Below are positions 38,352 through 48,449 of a stretch of 64,000 nt of DNA, piece after piece. The first letter of the stretch is position 1, and the number at the start of each line of letters is the position of its first letter. The notes under the pieces were generated by a model. It searched no databases and was not told where the DNA came from. It was given only the letters and a program-made list of their open reading frames with translations. The DNA comes from Paraburkholderia acidicola (GTDB lineage Bacteria; Pseudomonadota; Gammaproteobacteria; Burkholderiales; Burkholderiaceae). The stretch is from positions 1 to 64,000 of the forward strand of contig NZ_MTZV01000004.1 in NCBI RefSeq assembly GCF_002362315.1. The letters are read 5' to 3'. The position numbers and the translations under genes are program-made.

Positions 38352-40496
38352 TTATTGCTGCGGCGTCGACTCGCCCTGCGGCGCACCCGACGGCGCTTCG
38401 TTCAGCAAAGCCTTGGCCGACAGACGCACACGACCCTTCTCGTCCGTCTGGATGACCTTGACCTTCACTTGCTGGCCTTCCTTCAGGTAGTCGTTGATGT
38501 CCTTGATGCGCTCGTTGGCGATTTCGGAAATATGCAGCAGACCGTCCTTGCCCGGCAGGATGTTGACGATCGCGCCGAAGTCGAGCAGCTTGAGGACCGC
38601 ACCTTCGTACACCTGGCCCACTTCGACTTCCATCGTGATGTTCTCGATGCGCTTCTTCGCTTCGGCCATCCCTTCGCTGCTCGTGCTCGCGATGGTGACG
38701 ATGCCGTCGTCGGAGATATCGATCGTCGTGCCGGTTTCTTCGGTCAGCGCGCGGATCACCGAGCCACCCTTGCCGATCACGTCGCGGATCTTTTCCGGAT
38801 TGATCTTGATTGTGATCATGCGCGGCGCGTAGTCGGACAGTTCGGTGTTCGCACCCGACACAGCCGAGGTCATCTTGCCGAGAATATGCAGACGGCCTTC
38901 CTTCGCTTGCGCGAGCGCGACCTGCATGATTTCCTTCGTGATGCCCTGGATCTTGATGTCCATCTGCAGTGCGGTCACGCCTTGTTCCGTGCCCGCTACC
39001 TTGAAGTCCATGTCGCCGAGGTGATCTTCGTCGCCGAGGATGTCGGTCAGCACCGCGAACTTGTTGCCTTCGAGAATCAGGCCCATCGCGATACCCGCAA
39101 CGTGTGCCTTCATCGGCACACCGGCGTCCATCAGTGCGAGGCAGCCGCCGCACACCGAAGCCATCGACGACGAACCGTTCGATTCCGTGATTTCCGACAC
39201 GACGCGGATCGAGTAGCCGAATTCTTCGGCGCTCGGCAGACACGCGACGAGCGCGCGCTTCGCGAGACGGCCGTGACCGATTTCACGGCGCTTCGGCGAA
39301 CCGACGCGACCCGTTTCGCCGGTCGCGAACGGAGGCATGTTGTAGTGAAGCATGAAGCGCTCGCGGTATTCGCCTTCGAGTGCATCGATGATCTGTTCGT
39401 CACCCTTCGTGCCGAGCGTCGCGACGACGAGCGCCTGCGTTTCGCCGCGCGTGAACAGTGCCGAACCGTGGGTACGCGGCAGCACGCCGGTACGGATTTC
39501 GATCGGGCGCACGGTACGCGTGTCGCGGCCGTCGATACGCGGCTCGCCGTTCAGGATCTGCGAACGGACGATCTTCGCTTCGATGTCGAACAGCACGTTG
39601 CCGACGGTTGCCTTGTCGGCAGCGACGGTACCGCCCGCAGCAGCGTCTGCTTCGAGCGTGGCCGACGTAGCGGCGTAGATTTCCTTCAGCTTTGCCGAAC
39701 GGGCCTGCTTGTCGCGGACCTGATAGGCGGCGAGCAGATTGGCCTCGGCCACTTCGGTCACGCGCGAGATCAGCGCTTCGTTCTTCGGCGCCGGCTTCCA
39801 GTCCCATTCGGGCTTGCCGCCTTCGCGCACGAGTTCGTGGATCGCGTCGATCGCGATCTGCATCTGGTCGTGGCCGAACACCACGGCGCCGAGCATCACT
39901 TCTTCCGACAGTTGCTGTGCTTCCGATTCAACCATCAGCACCGCGCGTTCCGTACCGGCAACCACGAGGTCAAGGCTCGATTCCTTGATCTGCGAACGCG
40001 TCGGGTTCAGTACGTATTCGTTGTTGATGTAGGCGACGCGTGCAGCGCCCACCGGGCCGTTGAACGGCAGGCCGGAGATAGCCAGTGCAGCCGATGCACC
40101 GATCAGCGCGGGGATGTCGGCCGGCACGTCCGGGTTGATCGACATCACGTGGATCACGACCTGGACTTCGTTGTAGAAGCCTTCCGGGAACAGCGGACGC
40201 AGCGGACGGTCGATCAGGCGCGAGATCAGCGTTTCGCCTTCCGACGGACGGCCTTCGCGGCGGAAGAAACCACCAGGGATCTTGCCTGCGGAATAGGTTT
40301 TCTCGAGGTAGTCGACGGTCAGCGGGAAGAAATCCTGACCCGGCTTCGCCGTCTTGGCACCGACGACCGTGGCGAGCACCACCGTATCTTCGATGTCCAC
40401 GAGGACGGCACCGCTTGCCTGACGGGCGATCTCACCGGTTTCCAGGCGAACGTTATGTTGTCCCCACTTGAACTCTTTGACGATCTTATTGAACAT
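38352..40496 (-). CDS. pnp: polyribonucleotide nucleotidyltransferase
   Basis: A 714-residue PNPase, a 3'-5' phosphorolytic exoribonuclease and degradosome partner. Two RNase PH domains are present (first with [20 protein letters not shown], second with TRGETQALV and [18 protein letters not shown]). They are followed by a KH domain with the GKGG loop (about 560-615) and an S1 domain ([20 protein letters not shown], about 625-690). It is downstream of rpsO, as in most proteobacteria, with a 348-base leader region that contains a long stem-loop. Confidence 0.98.
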   Translation of the reverse strand: MFNKIVKEFKWGQHNVRLETGEIARQASGAVLVDIEDTVVLATVVGAKTAKPGQDFFPLTVDYLEKTYSAGKIPGGFFRREGRPSEGETLISRLIDRPLRPLFPEGFYNEVQVVIHVMSINPDVPADIPALIGASAALAISGLPFNGPVGAARVAYINNEYVLNPTRSQIKESSLDLVVAGTERAVLMVESEAQQLSEEVMLGAVVFGHDQMQIAIDAIHELVREGGKPEWDWKPAPKNEALISRVTEVAEANLLAAYQVRDKQARSAKLKEIYAATSATLEADAAAGGTVAADKATVGNVLFDIEAKIVRSQILNGEPRIDGRDTRTVRPIEIRTGVLPRTHGSALFTRGETQALVVATLGTKGDEQIIDALEGEYRERFMLHYNMPPFATGETGRVGSPKRREIGHGRLAKRALVACLPSAEEFGYSIRVVSEITESNGSSSMASVCGGCLALMDAGVPMKAHVAGIAMGLILEGNKFAVLTDILGDEDHLGDMDFKVAGTEQGVTALQMDIKIQGITKEIMQVALAQAKEGRLHILGKMTSAVSGANTELSDYAPRMITIKINPEKIRDVIGKGGSVIRALTEETGTTIDISDDGIVTIASTSSEGMAEAKKRIENITMEVEVGQVYEGAVLKLLDFGAIVNILPGKDGLLHISEIANERIKDINDYLKEGQQVKVKVIQTDEKGRVRLSAKALLNEAPSGAPQGESTPQQ

Positions 40497-40588
40497 TAGT
40501 CACTCCTTTACGCTTCGTTATGCCGCGCGGACTAGCAGCGGCGCGGCAACGCCATGACCGGAGCCACGCGGGAAGAGGAGTGTTATGC

Positions 40589-40627
40589 CATTCCAGAGAA
40601 CCGCGCGACACGCGAACCGCTGGAATG
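40589..40627 (-). promoter_or_regulatory. pnp leader stem-loop, candidate RNase III/PNPase autoregulation site
   Basis: Arms CATTCCAG (40589-40596) and CTGGAATG (40620-40627) pair perfectly over 8 bp. Inside, CGCG...CGCG can pair again, giving a two-part stem about 100 bases before the pnp start. In E. coli a leader hairpin cut by RNase III mediates PNPase autocontrol. The position here fits, but the function is inferred. Confidence 0.4.
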
Positions 40628-40784
40628 ACACAAAGCTCTGCCCCGCAGCCCGGCCGTGTTTCTGGTTGTGCCGCCGGATGTTTCGTCCCGTGCTGCCATG
40701 AACCGCAACAACTGCGACGGCGAATCTGTGAGACGAACTATGGCGGACAACCTGTCGATGCACCTCAGTTAAAGCGCACCGTTG

Positions 40785-40824
40785 AAAAACAAAATGCCTG
40801 CATCAGCGGAACTGACACAGGCAT
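40785..40824 (-). terminator. terminator/attenuator after rpsO
   Basis: The minus-strand RNA pairs ATGCCTG with CAGGCAT, then TCAG with CTGA across a small symmetric bulge, followed by TTTTGTTTTT. It lies 21 bases beyond the rpsO stop. Partial read-through into pnp would be expected by analogy with other proteobacteria. Confidence 0.85.
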
Positions 40825-40844
40825 CTTGCTGAAAGACCATCCGA

Positions 40845-41117
40845 TTACTTACGCAGACCCAGCTTCTCGATCAGCGTGCGGTAACGATCAGCGTCCTTGC
40901 CCTTCAGGTAGTCGAGCAGCTTGCGACGGCGGCTCACCATGCGCAGCAGACCGCGGCGGCTATGGTGATCCTTCGAATGGGCCTTGAAGTGAACGGTGAG
41001 TTCGTTGATACGGGTCGTGAGCAGCGCGACCTGAACTTCAGGGGAGCCGGTGTCGTTAGCAGCGCGTGCGAATTGCGCGACGACGTCGGACTTCTTGGTA
41101 ACTTCAGCTACGGACAT
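40845..41117 (-). CDS. rpsO: 30S ribosomal protein S15
   Basis: A 90-residue ribosomal protein, one residue longer than the E. coli form. The conserved core is complete: [36 protein letters not shown] and [13 protein letters not shown]. The start is the ATG at 41117 ([11 protein letters not shown]), preceded by GGAAAT. It binds 16S rRNA early in assembly and is located upstream of pnp. Confidence 0.98.
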   Translation of the reverse strand: MSVAEVTKKSDVVAQFARAANDTGSPEVQVALLTTRINELTVHFKAHSKDHHSRRGLLRMVSRRRKLLDYLKGKDADRYRTLIEKLGLRK

Positions 41118-41189
41118 GTTGATTTCCTTAGAAACTAGACAGGCGGTCACGGAAGAAAGGCCGTGCCGTGGGTTTACAACGAAGCGCGC

Positions 41190-41218
41190 ATTGTAGCACA
41201 GCACGATCGTACGGCGAA
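41190..41218 (-). promoter_or_regulatory. rpsO promoter
   Basis: On the minus strand there is a -35 TTCGCC (41218-41213), a 17-base spacer, and a -10 TACAAT (41195-41190, five of six consensus). It lies 73 bases before the rpsO start. Confidence 0.6.
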
Positions 41219-41227
41219 CCCCTGTGG

Positions 41228-42619
41228 TTACGGCCGCTGCATCCGGCAGACGGTCGGCGGTACGGTGCGCTCCGGCGGCAGCGCCAGCACCGTCCGGAAG
41301 CCGTATCCAGAGCCTTCGTTGTCAAAGTGCACGCCCGGCGTGCCGGCCTTGTCCATCTCCATCACATAAAGGGGCTGGATAACCTGGTGATCGTCGGCGC
41401 GCATCCACATCGGGTGGAAGCCGTTATCGAATTTCATCCCTTCGAGCGTCCGCGCCACCGCCACCGGCTCAGCGCTGCCGGCCTTGCTCAGCACCGCGGC
41501 GAGCATTTCGACCAACAGTTCCATGCGCAGCACCGGGTAGTCGTCCTGGGCCGCCGGGAAGCGGGCGCGGTACGCGCGATACCACGCGTCCGATGCCGTG
41601 CCGCCCGCGTTCGGGTGCCAGTCGGCGACCGCGAGCACGCGCTTCACACCCGCATCGCCAAGCGCCGCCGGTGCGCCCAGGCTGTTGCCGTAGAACGTGT
41701 AGAACCGGGTGTTCAGCCCCTGCTCGCGCGCCGCTTTCACCAGCAAGGTCAGATCGTTGCCCCAGTTGCCCGTCACGACCGCATCGGCGCCGCTCGCACG
41801 GATCTTCGCGATGTAGGGCGCGAAATCCTTGACGCGGCCGATCGGGTGGAATTCGTCGCCGACCACCGCGATGTCGGGGCGTTTGGCCGCCAGCGCCGTA
41901 CGCGCCAGCCGGCTCACGTCATGGCCGAAGCTGTAGTCCTGATTCAGCAGATAGACCTTTTTCACCGACGGGTCGTGCTCGATCACGTCCGCCAGTGCGT
42001 CGATGCGCATGCCCGCGTGCGCATCGAAGCGGAAATGCCAGAAACTGCAGCTCGCGTCCGTCAGGGCGGGATCGTCGGCGGAATAGTTGAGGAACAGTTC
42101 GCGGTTGTCGGGCTCGCGGGTGTTCTGCCGGTCGATCGCCCCGAGCAGCGCCGCCGCAACCGCCGAGCTGTTGCCCTGCAGGATGAAGCCGATATGGCGG
42201 TCCGCGGCAGCGCGTAGCTGGACCAGCGCTTCTTCGGTGCTGCCCTTGCTGTCGAGCACGACGAGTTCGAGCGGATGCGCGCCGTCGTTGAGCTTGACGC
42301 CGCCGCGTGCGTTCACCTGCTCGATGCCGAAGCGCAGGTTGCGCTCGACCGCTGCGCCGGCGTTGGCGAAGGGGCCGGACATTCCTTCGATTAGCGCGAG
42401 CTGGACCGGCTTGCCGGTGGGCTGTGCCGGCTGTTTTGCTGTCGCTGCCTGTACTGCCTGTGCCGCCTCCGCCTGAGCGGCTGATGCCGCTGATGCCGCT
42501 GATGCCGCCAATAGCGCCAGAGTTGCCACCGCGGCCAGCGCAGCACGGCCGCAGCGTGCCTCACCGCGCCCTTCGCCGCGCATTCCGCGTTGCGTCCTTT
42601 CCCGCCACCCGAATCCCAT
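41228..42619 (-). CDS. periplasmic branched-chain amino acid-type ABC substrate-binding protein
   Basis: A 463-residue protein with an Arg-rich n-region and hydrophobic signal segment ([18 protein letters not shown]), then an Ala/Gln-rich linker encoded partly by a 9-base tandem repeat. The body is a LivJ/LivK-type periplasmic binding protein: [47 protein letters not shown] and [18 protein letters not shown]. The start at 42619 has GGAG six bases upstream. No permease or ATPase genes are nearby, so it is an orphan; the ligand is unknown. Confidence 0.85.
   Translation of the reverse strand: MGFGWRERTQRGMRGEGRGEARCGRAALAAVATLALLAASAASAASAAQAEAAQAVQAATAKQPAQPTGKPVQLALIEGMSGPFANAGAAVERNLRFGIEQVNARGGVKLNDGAHPLELVVLDSKGSTEEALVQLRAAADRHIGFILQGNSSAVAAALLGAIDRQNTREPDNRELFLNYSADDPALTDASCSFWHFRFDAHAGMRIDALADVIEHDPSVKKVYLLNQDYSFGHDVSRLARTALAAKRPDIAVVGDEFHPIGRVKDFAPYIAKIRASGADAVVTGNWGNDLTLLVKAAREQGLNTRFYTFYGNSLGAPAALGDAGVKRVLAVADWHPNAGGTASDAWYRAYRARFPAAQDDYPVLRMELLVEMLAAVLSKAGSAEPVAVARTLEGMKFDNGFHPMWMRADDHQVIQPLYVMEMDKAGTPGVHFDNEGSGYGFRTVLALPPERTVPPTVCRMQRP
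42481..42516. repeat. 9-base tandem repeat, four copies, inside the binding-protein gene
   Basis: CTGATGCCG is repeated four times without change, reading AAS AAS AAS on the coding (minus) strand just after the signal-peptide core. Copy number could change in frame by slippage without disrupting the gene. Confidence 0.85.
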
Positions 42620-42776
42620 CTGTCGCTCCGCTCGATCCCTCAGAGCGCGGATCATAGGACACCGCCGGGCGCGAGGGCAAGCGAACGCGCGGCGCGCCGG
42701 TCTTTTGTCGGGCCGCGTGTCAAAATACTGCATCTCGATATCGCGAGCCTGCTATCGAATGTCATCGGAGGAATTC

Positions 42777-43307
42777 ATGTCTACCCGTCTTTCATCGGCG
42801 CCGCGTGCGCGGTTGCGGCGCGCCGCAGCAGCCTGCCTGAGCGCACTGGCGCTGGCCGGCTGCGCACAACCGTGGCAACGTTTTCAGCCGGGCGAGGACC
42901 AGTCGACGATCGTGACCGGCCTCGGGCCGCCGCGCGAAGTCTACGACCTGCCGAACGGCGGCAAACGGCTGATGTGGCCGACCCAGCCGATGGGCGAAAC
43001 CACGACCGCCGCCGATATCGATGCCTCCGGCAAGATCCTCAACGTGCGCCAGGTGCTGCAGCCCAACGAGTTCTATCGCGCGGAAATCGGCAAGTGGACG
43101 AAGAACGACGTGCTCGTCAATTTCGGACGCCCGGAGGAAACCTCGTATTTCCCGCTGATGAAGAAAGAAGTCTGGACCTACCGCTACCTCGAAGACAACG
43201 TCTGGTACATGATGTACAGCTTCTATTTCGACGAGCAGGGCATCGTGCGACTCACGCAGAAAACGCCGGACCCGTTGCACGATCCGGATCGCCGTAGTCT
43301 GTTCTGA
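42777..43307 (+). CDS. outer-membrane-type lipoprotein of unknown function
   Basis: A 176-residue protein with a signal peptide and lipobox LAGC (Cys29 would be lipidated). The mature part has two repeated-looking beta segments: STIVTGLGPPREVYDLPNGG and DVLVNFGRPEETSYFP, reminiscent of the BamE/SmpA fold. It ends with an acidic C-terminus. The start is fixed by GGAGG eight bases upstream. It is divergent from the binding-protein gene and precedes the AraC gene by 33 bases. Residue Ala30 after Cys suggests sorting to the outer membrane. Confidence 0.8.
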   Translation: MSTRLSSAPRARLRRAAAACLSALALAGCAQPWQRFQPGEDQSTIVTGLGPPREVYDLPNGGKRLMWPTQPMGETTTAADIDASGKILNVRQVLQPNEFYRAEIGKWTKNDVLVNFGRPEETSYFPLMKKEVWTYRYLEDNVWYMMYSFYFDEQGIVRLTQKTPDPLHDPDRRSLF

Positions 43308-43340
43308 CGGCAGCGGTCCGGATGGGCGGATGATTCGAAC

Positions 43341-44171
43341 ATGACGAACGCGACCTCTCGAAACGACGCTCACTACTGGCGCTCCGCGCTGATTCCCGGT
43401 GGCGACATGGTGACGGCGCGATTCACCGATCACGTCTACTCGCCCCACTGGCATGACGCGTACACCGTGTCGGTCATCGAGCAAGGCGCTGAACGTTACG
43501 ACTATCGCGGCACGCGGTTCGTCGCCGATGCGGGTTCGTTGCCCATCATCAACCCTGGGGAGATCCACACCGGATCGAGCGCGGGCGACGCCGGGTGGCA
43601 ATGTCGCACCTTCTACCTACCGGTCGATTTCGTACAGACCGTAGCTAGCGAGACAGGTCTCTCCCGACACGCCACACCGTGGTTCAACACGGACATCATT
43701 AAGGATGCCGACCTGGTCAGGCGCGCCCTGCTGGCTCACCGCACGCTGGAAGTGAGCAGTGACCTGCTCGCCGCCGAGTATGCGCTGCTCGACGCCGTTT
43801 CGACCCTGCTCACGCGCCACGCGAGGCTACGCCCGCCGTCCCGGCCGGTGAGCCGCGACGGCGCGCGCGTCGAACGAATGAAAACGCGCATGCTCGATGA
43901 ATTGAGTGCACCGCTCGATCTCTCCGAACTCGCCAGCACCGTCGGATTGTCCAAGTTCCATGCGGCGAGAATCTTCACGCGCGAAGTCGGCATGGCGCCC
44001 CATGCCTGGCGCAACCAGGTTCGACTATCCCGCGCACGCGATGCCCTGCGGGCCGGCATGTCGGCAACCGAAGTTGCTGCAACAAGCGGCTTTACCGACC
44101 AGAGTCACTTCAATCGTCATTTCAAGAAGGCAAGCGGCGTATCGCCGGGTCGCTGGAGCGACAACCGTTAA
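43341..44171 (+). CDS. AraC family transcriptional regulator
   Basis: A 276-residue regulator. The N-terminal cupin-like AraC binding domain spans about residues 15-150 (HVYSPHWHDAYTVSVIEQGAE and INPGEIHTG). The C-terminal pair of helix-turn-helices is at about 180-275 (DLSELASTVGLSKFHAARIF, then ATEVAATSGFTDQSHFNRHF, KKASGVSPGRW). It should bind DNA in response to a small ligand. Relatives often sit beside LysE-type exporters, which I do not see here. A terminator follows directly. Confidence 0.92.
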   Translation: MTNATSRNDAHYWRSALIPGGDMVTARFTDHVYSPHWHDAYTVSVIEQGAERYDYRGTRFVADAGSLPIINPGEIHTGSSAGDAGWQCRTFYLPVDFVQTVASETGLSRHATPWFNTDIIKDADLVRRALLAHRTLEVSSDLLAAEYALLDAVSTLLTRHARLRPPSRPVSRDGARVERMKTRMLDELSAPLDLSELASTVGLSKFHAARIFTREVGMAPHAWRNQVRLSRARDALRAGMSATEVAATSGFTDQSHFNRHFKKASGVSPGRWSDNR

Positions 44172-44184
44172 CCGGGATGTAGAG

Positions 44185-44226
44185 GCGGCTTTTTTTTATT
44201 TATGTCGCATGAGCCGCGATTTTTTT
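44185..44226 (+). terminator. terminator after the AraC gene
   Basis: GCGGCT (44185-44190) pairs with AGCCGC (44212-44217), followed by GA and seven T. The loop is long (21 bases) and itself T-rich. The whole region to about 44280 is A/T-rich compared with its surroundings. Confidence 0.6.
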
Positions 44227-44347
44227 CTCTGACACGCCAATATTTTTTCGATAGAAAGCTATTGGTAAGGTTTGACGCGGTACCGACGTCCCCCACACCT
44301 GTCCCGGACAGGTTCGTCGCACCGCCTCCCAGATGGAGTTGCCCTCG

Positions 44348-45004
44348 ATGGATCGCCCCAAACGCATGCTGGTCGCCAATATCGCCTGGGCGCGGGAAGC
44401 CGCCGCCCGCGACCCGCAGGTCTTCACCGGTCTGGCACAAGGCCAGAATCCTCACGTGCTGTGGATCGGCTGCTCCGACAGCCGGGTCCCCGCCGAAACC
44501 ATCACACACTGCGAGCCCGGCGACCTGTTCGTCCATCGCAACATTGCCAACCTGTTCGATCCCGACGACGACAACGGCGCGAGCGTGCTCGAGTACGCGG
44601 TGCGCGTGCTGAAGGTGGGCCATGTGATCGTTTGCGGTCACTACGGTTGCGGCGGCGTGCGCGCGGCATTGTTGCCGTTGGCGCCCGAACTACCCCATGT
44701 GAACCGCCGCATCGCACCGCTCTGCACGCTCGCGCACACGCATCGCGACGAACTCGGCCTACTGCCTTCCGAAGCCAGCCGCGTGAACCGCCTCGCCGAA
44801 CTGAACGTGCTCGAACAGGTGCGTCAGTTGCGCGCCAGCCCGATCGTCCGCGGCATGGACAAGCCACCGCTCGTCCACGGTTGGGTTTTCTCGCTCGAAG
44901 ACGGGCGACTGAAAGTCATCGTCGATGGTTACTCCGACAACCCGGCTGAATCGACCCCGCGCGCACAGGCAACCTTGCCGCAGGCGGTAAGCAACGACGT
45001 CTGA
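44348..45004 (+). CDS. can: beta-class carbonic anhydrase
   Basis: A 218-residue enzyme for reversible CO2 hydration. Zinc ligands and the catalytic dyad are visible: CSDSR (Cys, Asp, Arg) and HYGCGG (His, Cys). Other family marks are FVHRNIANL and ELNVLEQV. Size and motifs match E. coli Can. The ATG at 44348 has GGAG nine bases upstream; an in-frame ATG at 44333 would add five residues. It is followed by a SulP anion transporter on the same strand, suggesting joint bicarbonate handling. Confidence 0.92.
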   Translation: MDRPKRMLVANIAWAREAAARDPQVFTGLAQGQNPHVLWIGCSDSRVPAETITHCEPGDLFVHRNIANLFDPDDDNGASVLEYAVRVLKVGHVIVCGHYGCGGVRAALLPLAPELPHVNRRIAPLCTLAHTHRDELGLLPSEASRVNRLAELNVLEQVRQLRASPIVRGMDKPPLVHGWVFSLEDGRLKVIVDGYSDNPAESTPRAQATLPQAVSNDV

Positions 45005-45035
45005 TCCGCCGCGGTAGCCCCATCCGTTTAACGCA

Positions 45036-45063
45036 CCGGCTGTTCCTCTGCAGGAACAGCCGG
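45036..45063. other. perfect 12-bp hairpin between carbonic anhydrase and SulP genes
   Basis: CCGGCTGTTCCT (45036-45047) and AGGAACAGCCGG (45052-45063) pair fully around a CTGC loop. No T-run follows on either strand, so it is not a classical terminator. It may be an mRNA stability or attenuation element, or a protein-binding palindrome. Confidence 0.6.
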
Positions 45064-45143
45064 GTGGGAACGCTCGCTCTGCTATCGCCGACATCCATTT
45101 CCGACCACCCAATCCACCCACACCACCTACTCCACTCGACACC

Positions 45144-46715
45144 ATGAACGCCAGACTTCGCTTCTCCACGTTCCCGCGCGATCTGTTCGCGGGCACCGTC
45201 GTGTTTCTCGTCGCGCTGCCGTTGTGTCTCGGCATCGCCAATGCATCCGGCGTCGAACCGTTCGCGGGGCTGGTCTCCGGGATCGTCGGCGGTCTGGTCG
45301 TTGCTGCGTTGAGCGGCTCACGGCTCAGCGTCAGTGGGCCCGCCGCGGGGCTCGTTGTGATCGTCGTCGATGGCATTGCGCGGCTCGGCAGTTTTCCGGC
45401 GTTTCTGCTCGCGGTGTTGCTGTCGGGCGTGATCCAGTTCGGTTTCGGCATGCTGAAGGCGGGACGGCTTGCCGCTTATGTGCCCTCGCCGGTTATCAAA
45501 GGCATGCTCGCGGCGATCGGCCTGCTGCTGATCGTCAAACAGATCCCGTTTGCGCTTGGGATCACGGCGGGAACCGACGGCGCGACAACCGCGCAGATGG
45601 CCGGCGCCATCGCCACGCCGTTCGGTGCGTTGTCGCTCGCGGCCTGTGCGCTTGCGGTGCTGTCGCTTGCATTGCTCGCGGCTTGGGAAACCCCGGCACT
45701 GCGCCGCTTCGCGCTGGTGCGCGCGATGCCCGCGCCGCTCGCTGTCGTGCTACTCGGAATTGCCGCAACGCTCATCCTCGGCGCCGTTGCCCCGGCATTC
45801 GCACTACCGGCCGAGCATCGCGTCGCGTTGCCGGTGCTCGAGTCGTTCGCGGCGTTGCGTTCGGCACTCGCGCTCGCCGATTTCGGTCCGAATCTCGCTC
45901 AACTCGCCAATCCCGATGTGTGGCGTGTCGCGATGACGCTCGCCATCGTTGCCAGCCTCGAGACGCTGCTAAGTCTCGAAGCCGTCGAGCAGATCGATCC
46001 GAAGCGTCGCGCCGCGCCGCCGGATCGCGAGCTGAAAGCACAGGGTGTGGGCAATCTGATAGCAGGCGCAATCGGTGGATTGCCGATTACGTCGGTGATC
46101 GTACGCAGTTCCGCGAACGTCCATGCGGGCGCGCAGAGCCGGCTGTCGGCGGTCATCCACGGCGTATTGCTGCTCGTCAGCGTGTTTGCACTGACGAGCG
46201 TCATCAATCTGATCCCGCTGGCCTGTCTTGCCGCGATCCTGATCTTCACCGGCATCAAGCTTGCGAAGCCGTCGCTGTTCGCCGCAATCGCCAAACAGGG
46301 CTTCGCGGCGTTTGCGCCGTTCATCGTGACGCTCGTCGGCGTGTTCGCGACCGACCTGCTGATCGGCATCGTGCTCGGCATGCTCTGCAGCGTCCTGCTC
46401 GCGCTCCACGCGAACCTGCAGCGACCGATCACGCTCGCGCAGCACGACGACCACTATCTGCTGTCGTTCCGCAAGGACGTGTCGTTTCTCGGCAAGGTAT
46501 CGCTCAAGCGTTATTTGCAGCAGATTCCCGACGGCGCAACGCTAATCGTCGATGCAATGCGTGCCGATTTCGTCGATCACGACGTGCGCGAGTTGATCGA
46601 GCGGTTTGTCGCCGATGCACCACGTCGCGCGATCGCCGTCGATGTGCGGCAACCCGTACGTGCTGCGCGTCGCACCGGACGCGAATGGATGTGGCGCCGT
46701 GAAGCGGCGGAGTAA
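45144..46715 (+). CDS. SulP family inorganic anion transporter
   Basis: A 523-residue inner-membrane transporter with about 12 helices, starting with the SulP N-terminal pattern (RDLFAGTVVFLVALPLCLGI), then GSRLSVSGPAAGL, and DRELKAQGVGNLIAGAIGG. A cytoplasmic STAS domain lies at about residues 435-510 (VSFLGKVSLKRYL, DGATLIVDAMRADFVDHDV). SulP proteins carry sulfate or bicarbonate. The neighbouring carbonic anhydrase favours bicarbonate, as known for other SulP-carbonic anhydrase pairs, but this is inference. The two genes are 139 bases apart. Confidence 0.92.
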   Translation: MNARLRFSTFPRDLFAGTVVFLVALPLCLGIANASGVEPFAGLVSGIVGGLVVAALSGSRLSVSGPAAGLVVIVVDGIARLGSFPAFLLAVLLSGVIQFGFGMLKAGRLAAYVPSPVIKGMLAAIGLLLIVKQIPFALGITAGTDGATTAQMAGAIATPFGALSLAACALAVLSLALLAAWETPALRRFALVRAMPAPLAVVLLGIAATLILGAVAPAFALPAEHRVALPVLESFAALRSALALADFGPNLAQLANPDVWRVAMTLAIVASLETLLSLEAVEQIDPKRRAAPPDRELKAQGVGNLIAGAIGGLPITSVIVRSSANVHAGAQSRLSAVIHGVLLLVSVFALTSVINLIPLACLAAILIFTGIKLAKPSLFAAIAKQGFAAFAPFIVTLVGVFATDLLIGIVLGMLCSVLLALHANLQRPITLAQHDDHYLLSFRKDVSFLGKVSLKRYLQQIPDGATLIVDAMRADFVDHDVRELIERFVADAPRRAIAVDVRQPVRAARRTGREWMWRREAAE

Positions 46716-46751
46716 CGCGCGCTAATCACGCACGCGCACACCGCAGATGTG

Positions 46752-46789
46752 AAAAACCCCGCGTTCGTCGTTCCACGACACGCGGGGTT
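46752..46789. terminator. terminator between SulP and leuA (convergent)
   Basis: AACCCCGCG (46755-46763) pairs with CGCGGGGTT (46781-46789), with an inner GTCG/CGAC pairing. On the minus strand it ends in TTTTT, so it is mainly the leuA terminator. For the SulP gene the T-run is only TT. Confidence 0.88.
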
Positions 46790-46824
46790 GATTCAATCGT
46801 CAGGGGCAATCGCCGCCCCACCGA

Positions 46825-48369
46825 TTACGAACGCTGCGGGTTCAGCTTGTCCACGTTCGAGTACAGCTTGTTGAGCGCGGAGATATACGCCTTCGCCGAT
46901 GCCGCAACAATATCCGGATCGGTACCGACGCCGTTCACGATACGGCCGCCCTTCGACAGCCGCACCGTTACTTCGCCCTGCGCCTGAGTGCCAGTCGTGA
47001 TCGCGTTCACCGAGTACAGCAGCAACTCGGAACCGCTGCCCACTTCCGATTCAATCGCATTCAGCGTCGCGTCGACCGGACCGTTGCCCTTCGCGTCGCC
47101 GGCCACTTCCTTGCCGTCGACCGAAAACACGATCCGCGCCTGCGGCTGTTCGCCGGTTTCCGAATGCTGCGACAGCGACACGAACTTGTAGTGCTCTCTT
47201 TCCTGCGCTTCGGCGGACTCTTCGGTGACGATCGCGATGATGTCCTCGTCGAAGATCTCGGCCTTGCGGTCCGCGAGTTCCTTGAAGCGCGCGAACGCCG
47301 CATTCAGCTCGCCTTCGCTGTCGAGCGAGATACCCAGTTCCTGTAAGCGCTGCTTGAATGCATTGCGGCCCGACAGCTTGCCGAGCACGATCTTGTTCGC
47401 ACTCCAGCCCACGTCTTCGGCACGCATGATTTCGTAGGTATCGCGCGCCTTCAGCACGCCGTCCTGGTGAATCCCGGACGCGTGCGCAAATGCGTTGGCC
47501 CCGACCACGGCCTTGTTCGGTTGCACGACAAAACCGGTGATCTGCGAGACGAGTTTCGAAGCCGGCACGATCTGCGTCGTATCGATGCCGAGTTCGAGGC
47601 CGAAGTAGTCCTTGCGCGTACGCACGGCCATGACGATTTCTTCGAGCGACGTATTGCCCGCGCGCTCGCCCAGCCCGTTGATCGTGCATTCCACCTGCCT
47701 CGCGCCACCGATCTGCACGCCCGCCAGCGAATTCGCCACCGCCATTCCAAGATCGTTATGGCAGTGCACGGAGAACACCGCCTTGTCCGAATTCGGAATG
47801 CGTTCGCGCAGTGTCTTCACGAGATTGCCGTACAGTTCCGGCACGCCGTAGCCGACCGTGTCGGCGATATTGATGGTCGTCGCGCCTTCGGCGATCACCG
47901 CTTCCAGCACGCGGCACAGAAAGTCGAGATCGGAGCGGCTGCCATCCTCAGGCGAGAACTCGACATCGTCGGTGAATTTGCGTGCGAAGCGCACAGCTAG
48001 CTTTGCCTGCTCGAACACCTGGTCCGGTGTCATGCGCAGCTTCTTTTCCATATGCAACGGCGACGTTGCGATAAACGTATGGATGCGGAAGTGATCGGCG
48101 GGCTGCAACGCATCGGCCGCGCGCTGGATGTCCTTGTCGTTCGCGCGGGCCAGCGAGCACACCGTGCTGTCCTTGATCATCGATGCGATCGTGTGGATCG
48201 AATCGAAGTCGCCGTTCGAACTGGCCGCGAAGCCGGCTTCGATCACGTCGACCTTCATCCGTTCGAGCTGCTTCGCGATACGGATTTTTTCTTCCTTCGT
48301 CATCGACGCACCGGGCGACTGTTCGCCGTCGCGCAACGTCGTGTCGAAAATGATGAGCTTGTCTGCCAT
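46825..48369 (-). CDS. leuA: 2-isopropylmalate synthase
   Basis: A 514-residue enzyme joining acetyl-CoA and 2-oxoisovalerate, the first committed step of leucine synthesis. N-terminal TIM barrel: [16 protein letters not shown], the metal-binding [16 protein letters not shown] and [14 protein letters not shown]. The C-terminal regulatory LeuA dimer domain (about 385-505) is complete, so leucine feedback control is expected. It follows pssA by 80 bases and belongs to the leftward ilv-psd-pssA-leuA set. Confidence 0.96.
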   Translation of the reverse strand: MADKLIIFDTTLRDGEQSPGASMTKEEKIRIAKQLERMKVDVIEAGFAASSNGDFDSIHTIASMIKDSTVCSLARANDKDIQRAADALQPADHFRIHTFIATSPLHMEKKLRMTPDQVFEQAKLAVRFARKFTDDVEFSPEDGSRSDLDFLCRVLEAVIAEGATTINIADTVGYGVPELYGNLVKTLRERIPNSDKAVFSVHCHNDLGMAVANSLAGVQIGGARQVECTINGLGERAGNTSLEEIVMAVRTRKDYFGLELGIDTTQIVPASKLVSQITGFVVQPNKAVVGANAFAHASGIHQDGVLKARDTYEIMRAEDVGWSANKIVLGKLSGRNAFKQRLQELGISLDSEGELNAAFARFKELADRKAEIFDEDIIAIVTEESAEAQEREHYKFVSLSQHSETGEQPQARIVFSVDGKEVAGDAKGNGPVDATLNAIESEVGSGSELLLYSVNAITTGTQAQGEVTVRLSKGGRIVNGVGTDPDIVAASAKAYISALNKLYSNVDKLNPQRS

Positions 48370-48449
48370 GTCTCGGCTCCGTGGGGGATCGTCTAGGAAT
48401 AATAGTAAAAGATGGAATTCGGGTGTTCACGCCGCCGCAGGCGCGCCGT

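Larger units (their letters stand above)
40497..40844 (-). other. rpsO-pnp intergenic region (pnp leader), no gene
   Basis: 348 bases without a credible gene. On the minus strand it holds the rpsO terminator (40785-40824) and a long hairpin at 40589-40627 in the expected pnp 5' leader. A ribosome site AGGAG lies close to the pnp start. Confidence 0.6.

Noticed and set aside
38241..40499. A 752-codon open frame antisense to pnp
   Set aside because: It mirrors pnp in a high-GC genome; its translation is Arg/His/Asp-rich without domain motifs, while pnp on the other strand is fully conserved.
41205..41215. ACGATCGT palindromic core near the rpsO promoter, similar to the TetR-type site at 19333
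   Set aside because: It is only an 8-base core without the flanking arms, and regulation of rpsO by a fatty-acid repressor is unlikely; short palindromes like this are common at this GC content.
42481..42516. Start of a CRISPR-like repeat array
   Set aside because: The units are 9 bases, contiguous, in frame inside a coding region and without spacers.
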